Origin: Pseudomonas inefficax
GTDB taxonomy: Bacteria > Pseudomonadota > Gammaproteobacteria > Pseudomonadales > Pseudomonadaceae
NCBI RefSeq assembly: GCF_900277125.1
Contig: NZ_OPYN01000083.1
Span: 1-64,000 of the forward strand
Direction of reading: 5' to 3'
Length of the DNA: 64,000 nt
Shown: positions 48,302-57,423 of the stretch, piece after piece
Layout of the letters: every line of letters begins with the position of its first letter
Position numbering within the stretch: position 1 is the stretch's first letter
Program-made: the position numbers and the translations under genes
The notes under the pieces: model-generated
Databases searched by the model: none
The model's input: the letters and a program-made list of their open reading frames with translations, nothing else
Told to the model about the DNA's origin: nothing

Positions 48302-48706
48302 ATGACCAAGGAACAGTTGCTGGCCATGTCGGCCGATGACTACATGAACGCTGACCAGCTGGCTTTCTTCGCTGGCCTGCTGCAGGCGATGAAAGTCGAA
48401 ACCCATGAACGCATCGAGCTGAGCCGTGCCACCATCGAAGGCCTGGACACCCCGTCGGACCCTGCCGACGTGGCTTCGGTCGAAGAAGAGCGTAGCTGGC
48501 TGGTGAACGCCATTGACCGCGACCAGCGCCTGCTGCCGCAGCTGGAAATGGCCCTGGACCGTATTGCCGACGAAAGCTTCGGCTGGTGCGATGACAGTGG
48601 TGAGCCTATCGGCCTGAAGCGTCTGCTGATCAGCCCGACCACCAAGTACTGCATCGAAGCCCAGGAGCGCCACGAGCAGCTCGACCGCCACCAGCGCCAA
48701 GTGTAA
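48302..48706 (+). CDS. DksA/TraR-family protein, two-cysteine (DksA2-like) type
   Basis: A 134-residue RNA polymerase secondary-channel protein. The coiled-coil tip keeps the DxxDxA motif (D53, D56, A58) needed for action with ppGpp. Of the four zinc-finger cysteines of DksA only C96 and C117 remain; the partners are S99 and A120, the pattern of zinc-independent DksA2 proteins such as PA5536. ATG 48302 is chosen; a longer frame from 47927 would fuse a Lys-Ser repeat to the N-terminus and is unlikely. A terminator follows. Confidence 0.88.
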   Translation: MTKEQLLAMSADDYMNADQLAFFAGLLQAMKVETHERIELSRATIEGLDTPSDPADVASVEEERSWLVNAIDRDQRLLPQLEMALDRIADESFGWCDDSGEPIGLKRLLISPTTKYCIEAQERHEQLDRHQRQV

Positions 48707-48722
48707 CCGCGCGCGGTGTGCC

Positions 48723-48754
48723 AAGCCCCACGGAGCGATCCCTGGGGCTTTTTG
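48723..48754 (+). terminator. Terminator after the dksA-like gene
   Basis: aagcccca/tggggctt stem around cggagcgatccc with a short T-run, 16 bases after the stop. Confidence 0.85.
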
Positions 48755-48881
48755 CGTTTCTTGCCGGCGGCGGTTTTGTTGCCCCCTACGTAACACTGCT
48801 ATACCGGGATGCGCTGTTTCCGCGCCATAAGCAGGCGTATCATGACTTTATCGTTAGGGTGCTAATTAAATTCCGGAGGGA

Positions 48882-49079
48882 ATGATGAATAGCCGGGTCG
48901 ATGTAGCCGTGATGATTGGTTCGGGTGTGCCTGCCGCACTACGGGCGCTGGGTGTGCGCAACTGCTGGGTAGTGCTGGTCAATGGCGAACGCCGTGGCAC
49001 CGCATTCGCCACCCGTGAAGAGGCGCTGGAGTGCCAGGCGGCCTGGCAGCAGCAGTTGAAGAAGGGCTTGGCTGCCTGA
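48882..49079 (+). CDS. Small uncharacterised protein, 65 residues
   Basis: I do not recognise the family. It has a strong ribosome site (ccggaggg at 48873-48880) before two consecutive ATG codons. The N-terminus is hydrophobic and ungated by a signal peptide, the middle reads NCWVVLVNGERRGTAFATREEALECQAAWQQ, and it ends with a basic helix. The codon use matches real genes here. It lies 175 bases after the dksA-like gene behind its own terminator, so it is probably a separate transcript. Confidence 0.7.
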   Translation: MMNSRVDVAVMIGSGVPAALRALGVRNCWVVLVNGERRGTAFATREEALECQAAWQQQLKKGLAA

Positions 49080-49485
49080 GCGCCGTGAGTGCTGTCGGCG
49101 AGTGAACGGGGTTGCTCAGGGCGTTCCCTGTAAGAAATGTACTTTACCTCTCGACGAATTTCGGTGTTTTCGTGCATATTCTTCCCCCAGTAATGCGCTG
49201 ATGGATTGCAGGGCCCGTTCTCACGTGCGCTCTGGCATCACCTGCCGCATCTTTTCTGGCGGTTTTGTTGTCAGACATTACGCTTCCCGAATTGGGAATA
49301 TGCCGAAAGCCTGTATTCGAGGCCAGATCTGGCAAGCCAGAGTAAAGATTCCTGCACGCTGCAGCGCCAGCGGGCACAGACATTTCGCATATCGCTTTAT
49401 TATTCTTTCGCCTATCGATAAGAAATGACCGTGCCTCACCGAGCTTTGGGTGAGGGCGGGTTGTAACCGGTTGAGGATTACTTCA
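49080..49485. other. Gap without a recognised gene, lower GC than its surroundings
   Basis: About 400 bases of visibly lower GC content with stops in all frames at gene scale; one open frame of 108 codons on plus (49102) has no ribosome site or family resemblance. A perfect stem cctcacc/ggtgagg at 49435-49456 precedes the next gene. I see no identifiable element, but an unannotated small RNA is possible. Confidence 0.5.
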
Positions 49486-49956
49486 TTGGCAGTCAGCACT
49501 CTTGATACCCATGCCTTGTTCGCCCTGGGCGACTTGCGCGGTAAATTGGCCCAGTTGTTTCAGGGCCGCTTTGTCTATGTCACCGAACAGAGTCCCGAAG
49601 GCCTGTACATGGCCGAAATCGACACCGAAAGCGCTTTGGTCGTCGATGACAAGCAACGTTTGGAACTGAAGGTCGGCGACCACTTTCGCGCCGCGGTACT
49701 GCCCAGCCGTGAAGGCGGCAAACTGGAAATGCGCTTTCGTGAAATCAAGCTGAACGTATATGGCGTGGGCGACTATGCCTTCGTGTCGGTGCCCGAAGGC
49801 GAAGGCATCGTGTTCCGTGAAGGCCACGGTGTGATGCTGGTGTTCGCTGCGCAGCAGCAAGTGCAGGAAGGCCTGGGCAAGTTGCTCAAGGCGGTGACCG
49901 GAAAGGTTGCCAAATGGCGCAAAGGTGAGCTGACCACCTTCAAGGCCAGTGAATGA
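49486..49956 (+). CDS. Uncharacterised protein, 156 residues
   Basis: A soluble protein I cannot assign. Two features stand out: a strand-rich core (GRFVYVTEQSPEGLYMAEIDTESALVVDDKQRLELKVGDHFRAAVLPS) and a glycine-linked C-terminal helix ending in KWRKGELTTFKASE. The likely start is TTG 49486 with gagg about 10 bases upstream; the open frame extends further. Its stop overlaps the next gene's ATG, so the two are coupled and convergent with the sha operon. Confidence 0.72.
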   Translation: MAVSTLDTHALFALGDLRGKLAQLFQGRFVYVTEQSPEGLYMAEIDTESALVVDDKQRLELKVGDHFRAAVLPSREGGKLEMRFREIKLNVYGVGDYAFVSVPEGEGIVFREGHGVMLVFAAQQQVQEGLGKLLKAVTGKVAKWRKGELTTFKASE

Positions 49957-50165
49957 CCCACAGTGACGAGGTGCCCGCCACGCGTGCCGAGTTCCATCGG
50001 CAGCACCAGGCGGATGCCCTGGCCGAGGCCGAGCGTTTGCTGGCCAGGCGCGATGAACTGCAAGGCGCCTGGTTGAACTGGGTGGCAGGCGAATTATATC
50101 GCCTCGGCCCCCCGCCTTATGTGGCCATGGTCCGGCGCGAGTTGCAGCGCCTTGCCCAAGGGTGA
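49953..50165 (+). CDS. Small uncharacterised protein, 70 residues
   Basis: A charged, mostly helical protein without signal or membrane segment (HRQHQADALAEAERLLARRDELQ ... WVAGELYRLGPPPYVAMVRREL). ATG 49953 overlaps the upstream stop (ATGA), which argues for a real gene. It ends 12 bases before the convergent shaG stop. Function unknown. Confidence 0.68.
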   Translation: MTHSDEVPATRAEFHRQHQADALAEAERLLARRDELQGAWLNWVAGELYRLGPPPYVAMVRRELQRLAQG

Positions 50166-50177
50166 GGCCGCGACTTG

Positions 50178-50543
50178 TCAGTTGCCGCGATCGCGGCCGC
50201 TGCTGACTTCTTCAGGTACCGGCTCTTTCGCCATGCGCTTGCGGAACAGTGCTGCCCGGGCCAGCAACAATGTGGTCACCGGTACGGTGATCGACAGCAG
50301 GATCGGAATCAGCCAGGCGTGCAACACCGGGGCTTCCTTGAGCCAGGAAAAGTAGATGATCGAAGCCAGTGCCACGCACCAGGCACCAATGGTCGAGGCC
50401 AGTGCCGGCGGGTGCATGCGCTGGAAGTAGTCCTTCAGCCGCAACAGGCCCACGGCGCCGATCAGGGCGAAAAGGCTGCCGGTCAGCAGCAGTGCGGCAG
50501 TGACCAGCTCCAGCCAGAAGGGGAGTAGCAGGTTTTCAGTCAT
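50178..50543 (-). CDS. shaG: Cation/proton antiporter subunit G (Sha/Mrp)
   Basis: A 121-residue membrane protein with three hydrophobic segments (about 10-35, 45-67, 75-98) and the subunit G signature GAVGLLRLKDYFQRMHPPALASTIGAWCVALA. It is the last gene of a six-gene operon encoding a Mrp-type Na+(K+)/H+ antiporter, which needs all subunits for activity. It overlaps shaF by 4 bases. Confidence 0.93.
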   Translation of the reverse strand: MTENLLLPFWLELVTAALLLTGSLFALIGAVGLLRLKDYFQRMHPPALASTIGAWCVALASIIYFSWLKEAPVLHAWLIPILLSITVPVTTLLLARAALFRKRMAKEPVPEEVSSGRDRGN

Positions 50544-50818
50544 TCGATCACCTCACCGCGCAGCAGGAACTTGGCCAGGGCGAACGAGCCAACGAAACCG
50601 AACAGCGCAATCAGCAGGGCACCTTCGAAGTAGGTGTCACTGGCATAACGGATTCCCAGTACCAGCATGGTCAGCATGGCCAGGATGTACAGGTAGTCCA
50701 GCGCCAGCACCCGGTCCTGGGCGGACGGGCCGCGGAATAGCCGGATAAGTGCCAGGGCCATGGCCAGGGCGAAGATGAACAGGCTGGCGAGGACAGCATT
50801 GGCGAGCAGGCCTGTCAT
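50540..50818 (-). CDS. shaF: Cation/proton antiporter subunit F
   Basis: A 92-residue three-helix membrane protein of the MnhF/MrpF family; RLFRGPSAQDRVLALDYLY and MLVLGIRYASDTYFEGALLIALFGFVG are the identifying parts. Coupled by 4-base overlaps with shaE and shaG. Confidence 0.92.
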   Translation of the reverse strand: MTGLLANAVLASLFIFALAMALALIRLFRGPSAQDRVLALDYLYILAMLTMLVLGIRYASDTYFEGALLIALFGFVGSFALAKFLLRGEVIE

Positions 50819-51303
50819 TGGAAAATCTCCATAAGCGGGCGTTCGTAGGTGTCCTTGAAATGCCGGATGAAGGCCGCCTCATCGTCCAGGTCGAACACAT
50901 GCAGCAGCAACACGCTGCGGTCCAGCGCCAGTTCGGACCAGACCGTGCCAGGCACCACCGTGGTAATCATCGACAGCGCTGCCAGGCCATGAGGGTCACG
51001 CAGGGCCAGCGGGATGTGCACGAACGCCGAGCGTGGCGGCTGCTTGCCGGCGCGCAGCACGCCACGGGCAACCAGCAGGTTGGACATGATCACATCGATG
51101 CCGACCCGGCAAATCAGTCGGATGATGGCCAGCGGCCGTCGCACATGGGCATGCTGTGGGCGCAGTGGCGCCATCAGCAGCGGCGCCAGCACGCCGAGCG
51201 CGGCAGCCAGCAGCAGGTTGCCGGGGCTGACCGAGAGGTTCAGCAACAGCCACAGTGCGAACAGCGAAACCGACAATAGGGGTGCGGGGAATAGTCGATT
51301 CAT
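50815..51303 (-). CDS. shaE: Cation/proton antiporter subunit E
   Basis: A 162-residue protein with two N-terminal membrane segments (about 5-50) and a soluble C-terminal half. SNLLVARGVLRAGKQPPRSAFVHIPLALRD and ALSMITTVVPGTVWSELALDRSVLLLHVFDLDDE are MnhE/MrpE-like. Coupled to its neighbours by overlaps. Confidence 0.93.
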   Translation of the reverse strand: MNRLFPAPLLSVSLFALWLLLNLSVSPGNLLLAAALGVLAPLLMAPLRPQHAHVRRPLAIIRLICRVGIDVIMSNLLVARGVLRAGKQPPRSAFVHIPLALRDPHGLAALSMITTVVPGTVWSELALDRSVLLLHVFDLDDEAAFIRHFKDTYERPLMEIFQ

Positions 51304-52979
51304 GGCTGCACCTGTACGTCAAGCGAGGTGGGGCCAGGAATCGGCCGCGCGGCCATCACGGCTTCGATATAGGCGTCGGGGGCCTGCAGGCCGGCAGCGG
51401 TGTCCTGGGTGTAGCGCAGCAGTGGCTCGGCCTTGAAGCTGAGGATGATGCACAGGCCGAGCAGCATGGCGATGGGCAGGCATTCATAGCGGCGCAGCAC
51501 CGGCGACGGGCGTTCCTCAGGCTTCCAGAAACGCTGGATGCCGACACGGCCGAAGGCGATCAGCGAGGCCATGCCAGACAGGATCAGCAAGGCCACCAGG
51601 CCCCAGCCTGCCGGCCCCAGTGGCTGCTCGGCAGGCACGCCCAGCCCTTGCGGGTTGAACAGCGCGCTGATCAGGTTGAGCTTGCCGACAAAGCCCGACA
51701 GCGGCGGCATGCCGATGATCAGCAGGGCGCAGGCGATGAAGCTGAGGCCGAGGAAGGCCATGGTCCACGGAATGATCTGGCCGATCACCACCTTCTGTTC
51801 GTCGTCGAGGTTGATGCCCTTGGGTGGGTGCAGTGATTCCAGCGGTGGCGGCATGGCGTCTTCTTCGTCGTCCAGCGGTGCTTCGTTGGCCGAGCGCGAA
51901 CGCTCGACCAGTTCGGCGAGCAGGAACAGCGCGCACAGCGCCAGGGTCGAGTTGACCAGGTAGAACAACGCCGCGCCGGTCAGCGCCGATTGAGCGAAAC
52001 CGACGGCGCCGAGCAGGGTGCCGGCCGAAACCAGGATGCTGAGGGCGGCCATGCGCTCCAGGCGCTGCGCGGCCAGGATCGACACCGCCGCCACCGCCAG
52101 GGTGACCAGGCCACCGTATACCAGCCATTCACCACCGAAGTGCGCCGAGGCCCCGGCCTGCCCGGAGAACAGCAGTGTCCACAGGCGCAGTACGGCATAC
52201 AGGCCGACCTTGGTCATGATGGCGAACAGCGCAGCCACCGGCGCGCTGGCCGAGGCATAGGCCGGCACCAGCCAGAAGTTCAGCGGCCAAATGCCGGCCT
52301 TCACCAGGAACGCCATGGCCAGGATCGCCGCGCCAGCGTGCAGCAGGCCACGGTCGGCCTCTGGCACCAGCGGAATCTTCAGGGCCAGGTCGGCCATGTT
52401 CAGGGTGCCGGTCACGCCATACAGCATCGCGGCGCCGATCAGGAACAGCGACGAGGCGAACAGGTTGATGGCAATGTAGTGCAGGCCGGCACGCACCCGG
52501 GCGCGGCCCGAGCCGTGCAGCAGCAGGCCATAGGAAGCCGCCAGCAGCACCTCGAAGAACACGAACAGATTGAACAGGTCGGCAGTGAGGAAGGCGCCGT
52601 ACAAGCCCATCAGCTGGATCTGGAACAGCGCGTGGAAGCTGGCCCCCGCAGTATCCCAGCGAGCGCGGGCAAACAGCAGGGCACTGAAGGCGATGATTCC
52701 GGTGAGCGTCAGCAGCAGGGCCGACAGGTGGTCGACCACCAGCACGATGCCGAACGGCGCCGGCCAGTTGCCCGGCAGGTAGACACCGATGGATTCCGCC
52801 TGGCCCTGGGTGCGCACCCACAGTAACAGGCTGACCGCGATGCCCAGGCCGGCGAAAGTCGACAGGAGGTTCAGCCGGGCTTTTGTCTGCCGGTGTTTCT
52901 CGCCCAGCAGCAACATCACTGCCGCGGTCACCAGTGGCAGCAGGATGGGCGCGATGATCAACTGGCTCATGCCACTCAT
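51300..52979 (-). CDS. shaD: Cation/proton antiporter subunit D
   Basis: A 559-residue polytopic protein homologous to the ND4/ND5 proton-pumping subunits of complex I. About 14 hydrophobic segments; the conserved block ADLFNLFVFFEVLLAASYGLLLHG and the PLNFWLVPAYASASAPVAALFAIMTKVGLYAVLRLW segment carry the usual Glu and Lys. A hydrophilic insert (about 370-395, acidic DDEEDAMPPPLE) is longer than typical MrpD. ATG 52979 overlaps shaC. Confidence 0.95.
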   Translation of the reverse strand: MSGMSQLIIAPILLPLVTAAVMLLLGEKHRQTKARLNLLSTFAGLGIAVSLLLWVRTQGQAESIGVYLPGNWPAPFGIVLVVDHLSALLLTLTGIIAFSALLFARARWDTAGASFHALFQIQLMGLYGAFLTADLFNLFVFFEVLLAASYGLLLHGSGRARVRAGLHYIAINLFASSLFLIGAAMLYGVTGTLNMADLALKIPLVPEADRGLLHAGAAILAMAFLVKAGIWPLNFWLVPAYASASAPVAALFAIMTKVGLYAVLRLWTLLFSGQAGASAHFGGEWLVYGGLVTLAVAAVSILAAQRLERMAALSILVSAGTLLGAVGFAQSALTGAALFYLVNSTLALCALFLLAELVERSRSANEAPLDDEEDAMPPPLESLHPPKGINLDDEQKVVIGQIIPWTMAFLGLSFIACALLIIGMPPLSGFVGKLNLISALFNPQGLGVPAEQPLGPAGWGLVALLILSGMASLIAFGRVGIQRFWKPEERPSPVLRRYECLPIAMLLGLCIILSFKAEPLLRYTQDTAAGLQAPDAYIEAVMAARPIPGPTSLDVQVQP

Positions 52980-53320
52980 TCGTCACGCTCCCGGCCATCC
53001 ACGTGGTCGGTACCGGTCAGGCCGCGCGAGGCCAGCAACACCACCAGGAACAGCGCGGTCATGGCGAAGCTGATGACGATGGCGGTGAGCACCAGGGCCT
53101 GCGGCAGCGGGTCGGTGTAGTGCAGCAGGTCTTGGGGCACGCCGTCCTTGATGATCGGTTCCTTGCCAATGAACAGGCTGCCCATGCTGAAGATGAACAG
53201 GTTGACCCCGTACGACAGCAGGCACAGGCCCATGATCACCTGGTAAGTTCGCGGGCGCAGGATCAGCCATACCCCCGAGGCGGCCAGCACGCCGATGGCA
53301 ACTGCAATCACTTCTTCCAT
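52976..53320 (-). CDS. shaC: Cation/proton antiporter subunit C
   Basis: A 114-residue three-helix protein related to NuoK. RTYQVIMGLCLLSYGVNLFIFSMG and DPLPQALVLTAIVISFAMTALFLVV are MnhC signatures. Its ATG overlaps the stop of shaA by one base. Confidence 0.94.
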   Translation of the reverse strand: MEEVIAVAIGVLAASGVWLILRPRTYQVIMGLCLLSYGVNLFIFSMGSLFIGKEPIIKDGVPQDLLHYTDPLPQALVLTAIVISFAMTALFLVVLLASRGLTGTDHVDGRERDE

Positions 53321-56235
53321 CAGGCGGCTCCTGCTTGGCTGGTTTTCGCCGGGTTGCCCGGGCGGTAGGCGCGCACCGACTGGTGCGCCAGGGCAGTGAG
53401 GATCAGCAGGGTCGAGCCGACCACCACGGTGAACACACCGACATCGAAGAACAGCGCGCTGGCCACGTGCACATCACCGAGCAACGGCAGGTGCAGGTGG
53501 GCGGTATGGGTAGTGAGGAACGGGTAGCCCAGCAGCATGGCGCCGGCGCCGGTCAGGGTTGCGCATAGCAGCCCGGTGCCCATCCAGCGCAGCGGGCGCA
53601 GGCTCATCTGCGCCTCGACCCACTGGGTGCCAGCCACCATGTACTGCAGGATGAACGCCACCGACATCACCAGGCCGGCGACAAAGCCGCCACCGGGCTG
53701 GTTGTGGCCCCGCATGAACAGGTACATCGACACCAGCAGGGCGATCGGCAGCAGCAGGCGCACCAGCACTGCGGGTACCATCATGAAACCCAGTGCGGTG
53801 TCGGTGGCATGCCGCGGGTTGATCAGGTCGGTGACCACATCGGGTGCCAGCTGACGCTGCTGCGCCGGCAGTTGCATGCTTTCCTTCGGCGGGCGGAAGC
53901 GCCGCAGCAGGGCGAACACGGTCAGCGCCACGGCCACCAGCACGGTGATTTCACCGAGGGTGTCGAAGCCACGGAAGTCGACCAGCATGACATTGACCAC
54001 GTTGGTGCCACCGCCCTGGGGCAGTGCCCGGCTCAGGTAGAACGAGGAAATGTCGTTCGGTGTCGGCCGGGTCAGCATGGCATAGGACAGCACGGCCATG
54101 CCGCCACCTACCAGCACCGCCAGCAGCAGGTCGCGCAGGCGCCGCATGCGCGCACGCTCCAGGCTGCCCGGCAGCGGCGATACGCCTTCGATCCGCCGCG
54201 GCAGCCAGCGCAGGCCGAGCAGGATCAGCACGGTGGTGACCACTTCCACTACCAGCTGGGTCAGGGCCAGGTCGGGCGCTGAGAACCAGACGAAGGTGAT
54301 GCAGGTCATCAGGCCGCAGACGCTGACCATGATCAACGCTGCCAAGCGGTGGTACTTGGCCTGGTAGGCGGCGCCGATGGCACAGGCGATGGCAATCAGC
54401 CACAGCGCGACGAACACGCCCGAGCCTGGAATCTTCGGCCGATCGCCCCAGCTCAGGCCGCTGTAGAGCATGGGCGTGAGGCCGGCGAGGAATGCGGCGA
54501 GCACCAGCATGAACAGCTGCGACTGCAGGCGGCGGCTGGTGAGCAGGCGCTCGATACGCCGCGCCAGCAGCATCAGCTGCACCTGACCGTACTCGAACAG
54601 GCGCTTGCCGTTGAAACGCTCGATCACCGGCGGGTAGGGGAAGCGGCCCAGGCGCAGCTGCTTGCGCAGCAACAGGTACAGCACGATACCGCCGCTCATG
54701 GCCACCAGGCTCATGACCAGCGGCGCGTTCCAGCCATGCCAGATGGCCAGGCTGTATTCCGGCAGGGTGCCGCCTACCACAGGCAGGGCGGCAGCGGCCA
54801 GCAGCGGGCCGACCGACTGGGCAGGGAAGATGCCCACCACCAGGCAGGTGAGCACCAGCAGTTCGACCGGCGCACGCATCCAGCGTGGCGGTTCGTGCGG
54901 GGTGTGCGGGAGATCCTGCGCAGTGGGGCCGAAGAACACATCGACGGTGAAACGCAGGGCATAGGCCACGCTGAAGGTGCCGGCCAGGGTGGCGATTACC
55001 GGCAGCGTGGCCTCGACCCAGGCGCTGGAACTGATGAACACCGTTTCGGCAAAGAACATTTCCTTGGACAGGAAACCGTTCATCAACGGCACGCCGGCCA
55101 TCGAGGCGCTGGCCACCATGGCCAGGGTGGCGGTGTATGGCACCAGGCGTATCAAACCGCTGAGGCGGCGGATGTCACGGGTGCCGCTTTCGTGGTCGAT
55201 GATGCCGGCGGCCATGAACAACGAGGCTTTGAAGGTGGCGTGGTTGAGAATGTGGAATACCGCTGCGACCGCGGCCAGCGGGCTGTTCAGGCCCAGCAGC
55301 AGGGTAATCAGGCCCAGGTGGCTGATGGTCGAGTACGCCAGCAGGCCCTTGAGGTCGTTCTGGAACATGGCGGCGAAGGCGCCGAGCAGCAGGGTGAGGG
55401 CACCGGCACCGCCGACGATCCAGAACCACTCCTCGCTGCCCGACAGCACCGGCCACAAGCGCGCCAGCAGGAACACCCCGGCCTTGACCATTGTCGCCGA
55501 GTGCAGATAAGCCGATACCGGGGTGGGCGCTGCCATGGCATGGGGCAGCCAGAACTGGAAGGGGAATTGGGCACTCTTGCTAAGGGCGCCGATGAGGATC
55601 AGCGGCAGCAGCACCGGGTACAGTGCATGCTGGCGAATGGTGTTGCCGGCAGCCAGGACCTTGTCCAGGTCGTAGCTGCCGACCACATGGCCGAGCAGCA
55701 GGGCACCCACCAGCAGGCACAAGCCGCCCGCGCCAGTGACCATCAGCGCCATGTAGGCGCCGCGGCGGGCGTCGGCACGGTGGTGCCAGTAGCCGATCAG
55801 CAGGAAGGAGAACAGGCTGGTGAGTTCCCAGAAGAACACCAGCTGGATCAGGTTGCCGGAGATCACCAGGCCGAGCATGGCGCCCATGAAGGCGAGAAAG
55901 AAGGCGAAGAAGCGCGGCACCGGGTCTTGCGGTGACATGTAGTAGCGGGCATACAGCGACACCAGCGTACCGATGCCCAGCACCAGCAGCGAGAACAGCC
56001 AGGCGAAGCCGTCCATGCGCAGCACCAGGTTCAGCCCCAGGCTGGGCAACCAGAGGAACTCTTCGCGAATCACGCCACCGTGGGCGACCTGAGGGTACAG
56101 CAGTGCTACCTGGACAGTGCCGACCAGGGCCACGAGCCCGGCGAGAATGGACTCCGCGTTACGTGCGTTGTGCGGCAGCACGGCTGCCAGGCAACTGCCC
56201 ACGAACGGCAGAAGCAATAGCACTATCAAAGACAT
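53320..56235 (-). CDS. shaA: Cation/proton antiporter fused subunit A/B
   Basis: A 971-residue membrane protein, first gene of the operon. About 1-770 is the ND5-like MrpA with the proton path motifs FFWELTSLFSFLLIGYWHH and KSAQFPFQFWLPHAMAAPTPVSAYLHSATMVKAG. The last 150 residues (from about ALGFMMVPAVLVRLLLPIALLVSMYLFMRGHNQPGGGF) are an MrpB domain, so A and B are fused. That makes the operon a six-gene Group 2 type, the same gene set as shaA, C-G of P. aeruginosa (PA1054-PA1059). Confidence 0.95.
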   Translation of the reverse strand: MSLIVLLLLPFVGSCLAAVLPHNARNAESILAGLVALVGTVQVALLYPQVAHGGVIREEFLWLPSLGLNLVLRMDGFAWLFSLLVLGIGTLVSLYARYYMSPQDPVPRFFAFFLAFMGAMLGLVISGNLIQLVFFWELTSLFSFLLIGYWHHRADARRGAYMALMVTGAGGLCLLVGALLLGHVVGSYDLDKVLAAGNTIRQHALYPVLLPLILIGALSKSAQFPFQFWLPHAMAAPTPVSAYLHSATMVKAGVFLLARLWPVLSGSEEWFWIVGGAGALTLLLGAFAAMFQNDLKGLLAYSTISHLGLITLLLGLNSPLAAVAAVFHILNHATFKASLFMAAGIIDHESGTRDIRRLSGLIRLVPYTATLAMVASASMAGVPLMNGFLSKEMFFAETVFISSSAWVEATLPVIATLAGTFSVAYALRFTVDVFFGPTAQDLPHTPHEPPRWMRAPVELLVLTCLVVGIFPAQSVGPLLAAAALPVVGGTLPEYSLAIWHGWNAPLVMSLVAMSGGIVLYLLLRKQLRLGRFPYPPVIERFNGKRLFEYGQVQLMLLARRIERLLTSRRLQSQLFMLVLAAFLAGLTPMLYSGLSWGDRPKIPGSGVFVALWLIAIACAIGAAYQAKYHRLAALIMVSVCGLMTCITFVWFSAPDLALTQLVVEVVTTVLILLGLRWLPRRIEGVSPLPGSLERARMRRLRDLLLAVLVGGGMAVLSYAMLTRPTPNDISSFYLSRALPQGGGTNVVNVMLVDFRGFDTLGEITVLVAVALTVFALLRRFRPPKESMQLPAQQRQLAPDVVTDLINPRHATDTALGFMMVPAVLVRLLLPIALLVSMYLFMRGHNQPGGGFVAGLVMSVAFILQYMVAGTQWVEAQMSLRPLRWMGTGLLCATLTGAGAMLLGYPFLTTHTAHLHLPLLGDVHVASALFFDVGVFTVVVGSTLLILTALAHQSVRAYRPGNPAKTSQAGAA

Positions 56236-56385
56236 AGCGGCCTATTCTGGAGAAGTTTGCAAGGAATCATACGTGCCGAGGGGATGATCACCAACACGCA
56301 AGCTGTCGCAGAATCCTACAAACAGGCTGTGACAAGCTGTTTTTTTATAACAGATTCTTACAAAGCATAGCCGCAGTTGGCGGCT

Positions 56386-57336
56386 TTACAGGCCGGCCTG
56401 GCGTTCGCCTTCATCCTGCACTTCTCGGGCTTCGGTCGCCTCGCGCGGGCGGCGCACCTTGAGTTCGCTTACCACCACCGCGATAACGATCAGCAGGCCG
56501 CCGAGCAGTGCCACGCCCGGCAGGCGCTCACCGGCGATGCGCCCGACGATCCCGGCCCATACCGGTTCGCCGGCATAGATGAGGGTGGCGCGGGTGGGCG
56601 AGACCGACTTCTGCGCCCAATTCATTGCCACCTGAATCACCGCGCTCATGGCGCCCAGGCCCACGGCGCTGGCCAGCAACAGCCAGGAAAAGTCGGGTAT
56701 GCGCTCCTGGGTCGGCACGATCATCAGGAACGCCAGCAGCGAGGCGGTCGCCAGCTGCACCACGGTGACCCGGCGCACATCGACCTGGCCGGCGTAGCGG
56801 CTGATCAGGATGATTTCACCGGCAATGGCCACGGCGCTGACCAGGGTTACCAGTTCGCCTTCGCTGAAGTGCAGGCTGCCCCCTTCCGGCCCGGCCAGCA
56901 GCATCAGGCCGATGAACGCCAGGCAGATGCCGATGCTGGGCATCAGGCCGGGTCGCCGGCCTAGCACCAGCCACTGCAACAGCGGCACGAATGGCACGTA
57001 CAGCGCGGTGATGAACGCCGACTGGCTGCTGCTGATGGTTTGCAGGCCCATGGTCTGCAAACCGTAGCCGAGCATGATCGACACACCGATCAGCATGCCG
57101 GCCTTCAGTTCGGTGAAGGTCAGCCCAGGCAGCGCTCGCGCCGAGACCACCCCGACGAACAGCGCGGCTGCAGCGAAGCGCAGGCCGACGAAGAACATCG
57201 GGCCGCTGACGGTCATCACGTTGTGCACCAGCAGAAAGGTGCCGCCCCACAGCATGGTGATGAACACCAGCACCAGTTCGGCCTTGCTCAGGCGAAAGGT
57301 AATGGCAGGGGCCGGTTTGCTGCTGGGCTGGGTCAT
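56386..57336 (-). CDS. DMT-superfamily (EamA) transporter
   Basis: A 316-residue inner-membrane protein with ten predicted helices and two EamA repeats (about 18-150 and 165-300). LWGGTFLLVHNVM and the SSQSAFITALYVPFVPLLQWLVLGRRPG segment are typical. Such proteins mostly export amino acids or related metabolites. It is divergent from an XRE-cupin regulator whose palindromic site lies in the shared promoter, so the regulator probably controls it. ATG 57336. Confidence 0.9.
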   Translation of the reverse strand: MTQPSSKPAPAITFRLSKAELVLVFITMLWGGTFLLVHNVMTVSGPMFFVGLRFAAAALFVGVVSARALPGLTFTELKAGMLIGVSIMLGYGLQTMGLQTISSSQSAFITALYVPFVPLLQWLVLGRRPGLMPSIGICLAFIGLMLLAGPEGGSLHFSEGELVTLVSAVAIAGEIILISRYAGQVDVRRVTVVQLATASLLAFLMIVPTQERIPDFSWLLLASAVGLGAMSAVIQVAMNWAQKSVSPTRATLIYAGEPVWAGIVGRIAGERLPGVALLGGLLIVIAVVVSELKVRRPREATEAREVQDEGERQAGL

Positions 57337-57382
57337 GGTCTTGCGCACTCGGAGGGGGCGGCGCACAATCGCCGCAAAGTGG

Positions 57383-57423
57383 GCAGTATACTGCGCAATA
57401 CCGACCAGTGAGCAATATAGTGC
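57383..57423. promoter_or_regulatory. Palindromic operator between the transporter and XRE-cupin genes
   Basis: A perfect 12-base palindrome gcagtatactgc (57383-57394) and an imperfect copy gcaatatagtgc (57412-57423), centres 29 bases apart. The spacing is close to three helical turns. The second lies at the start of the regulator gene if GTG 57408 is used. Confidence 0.65.
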
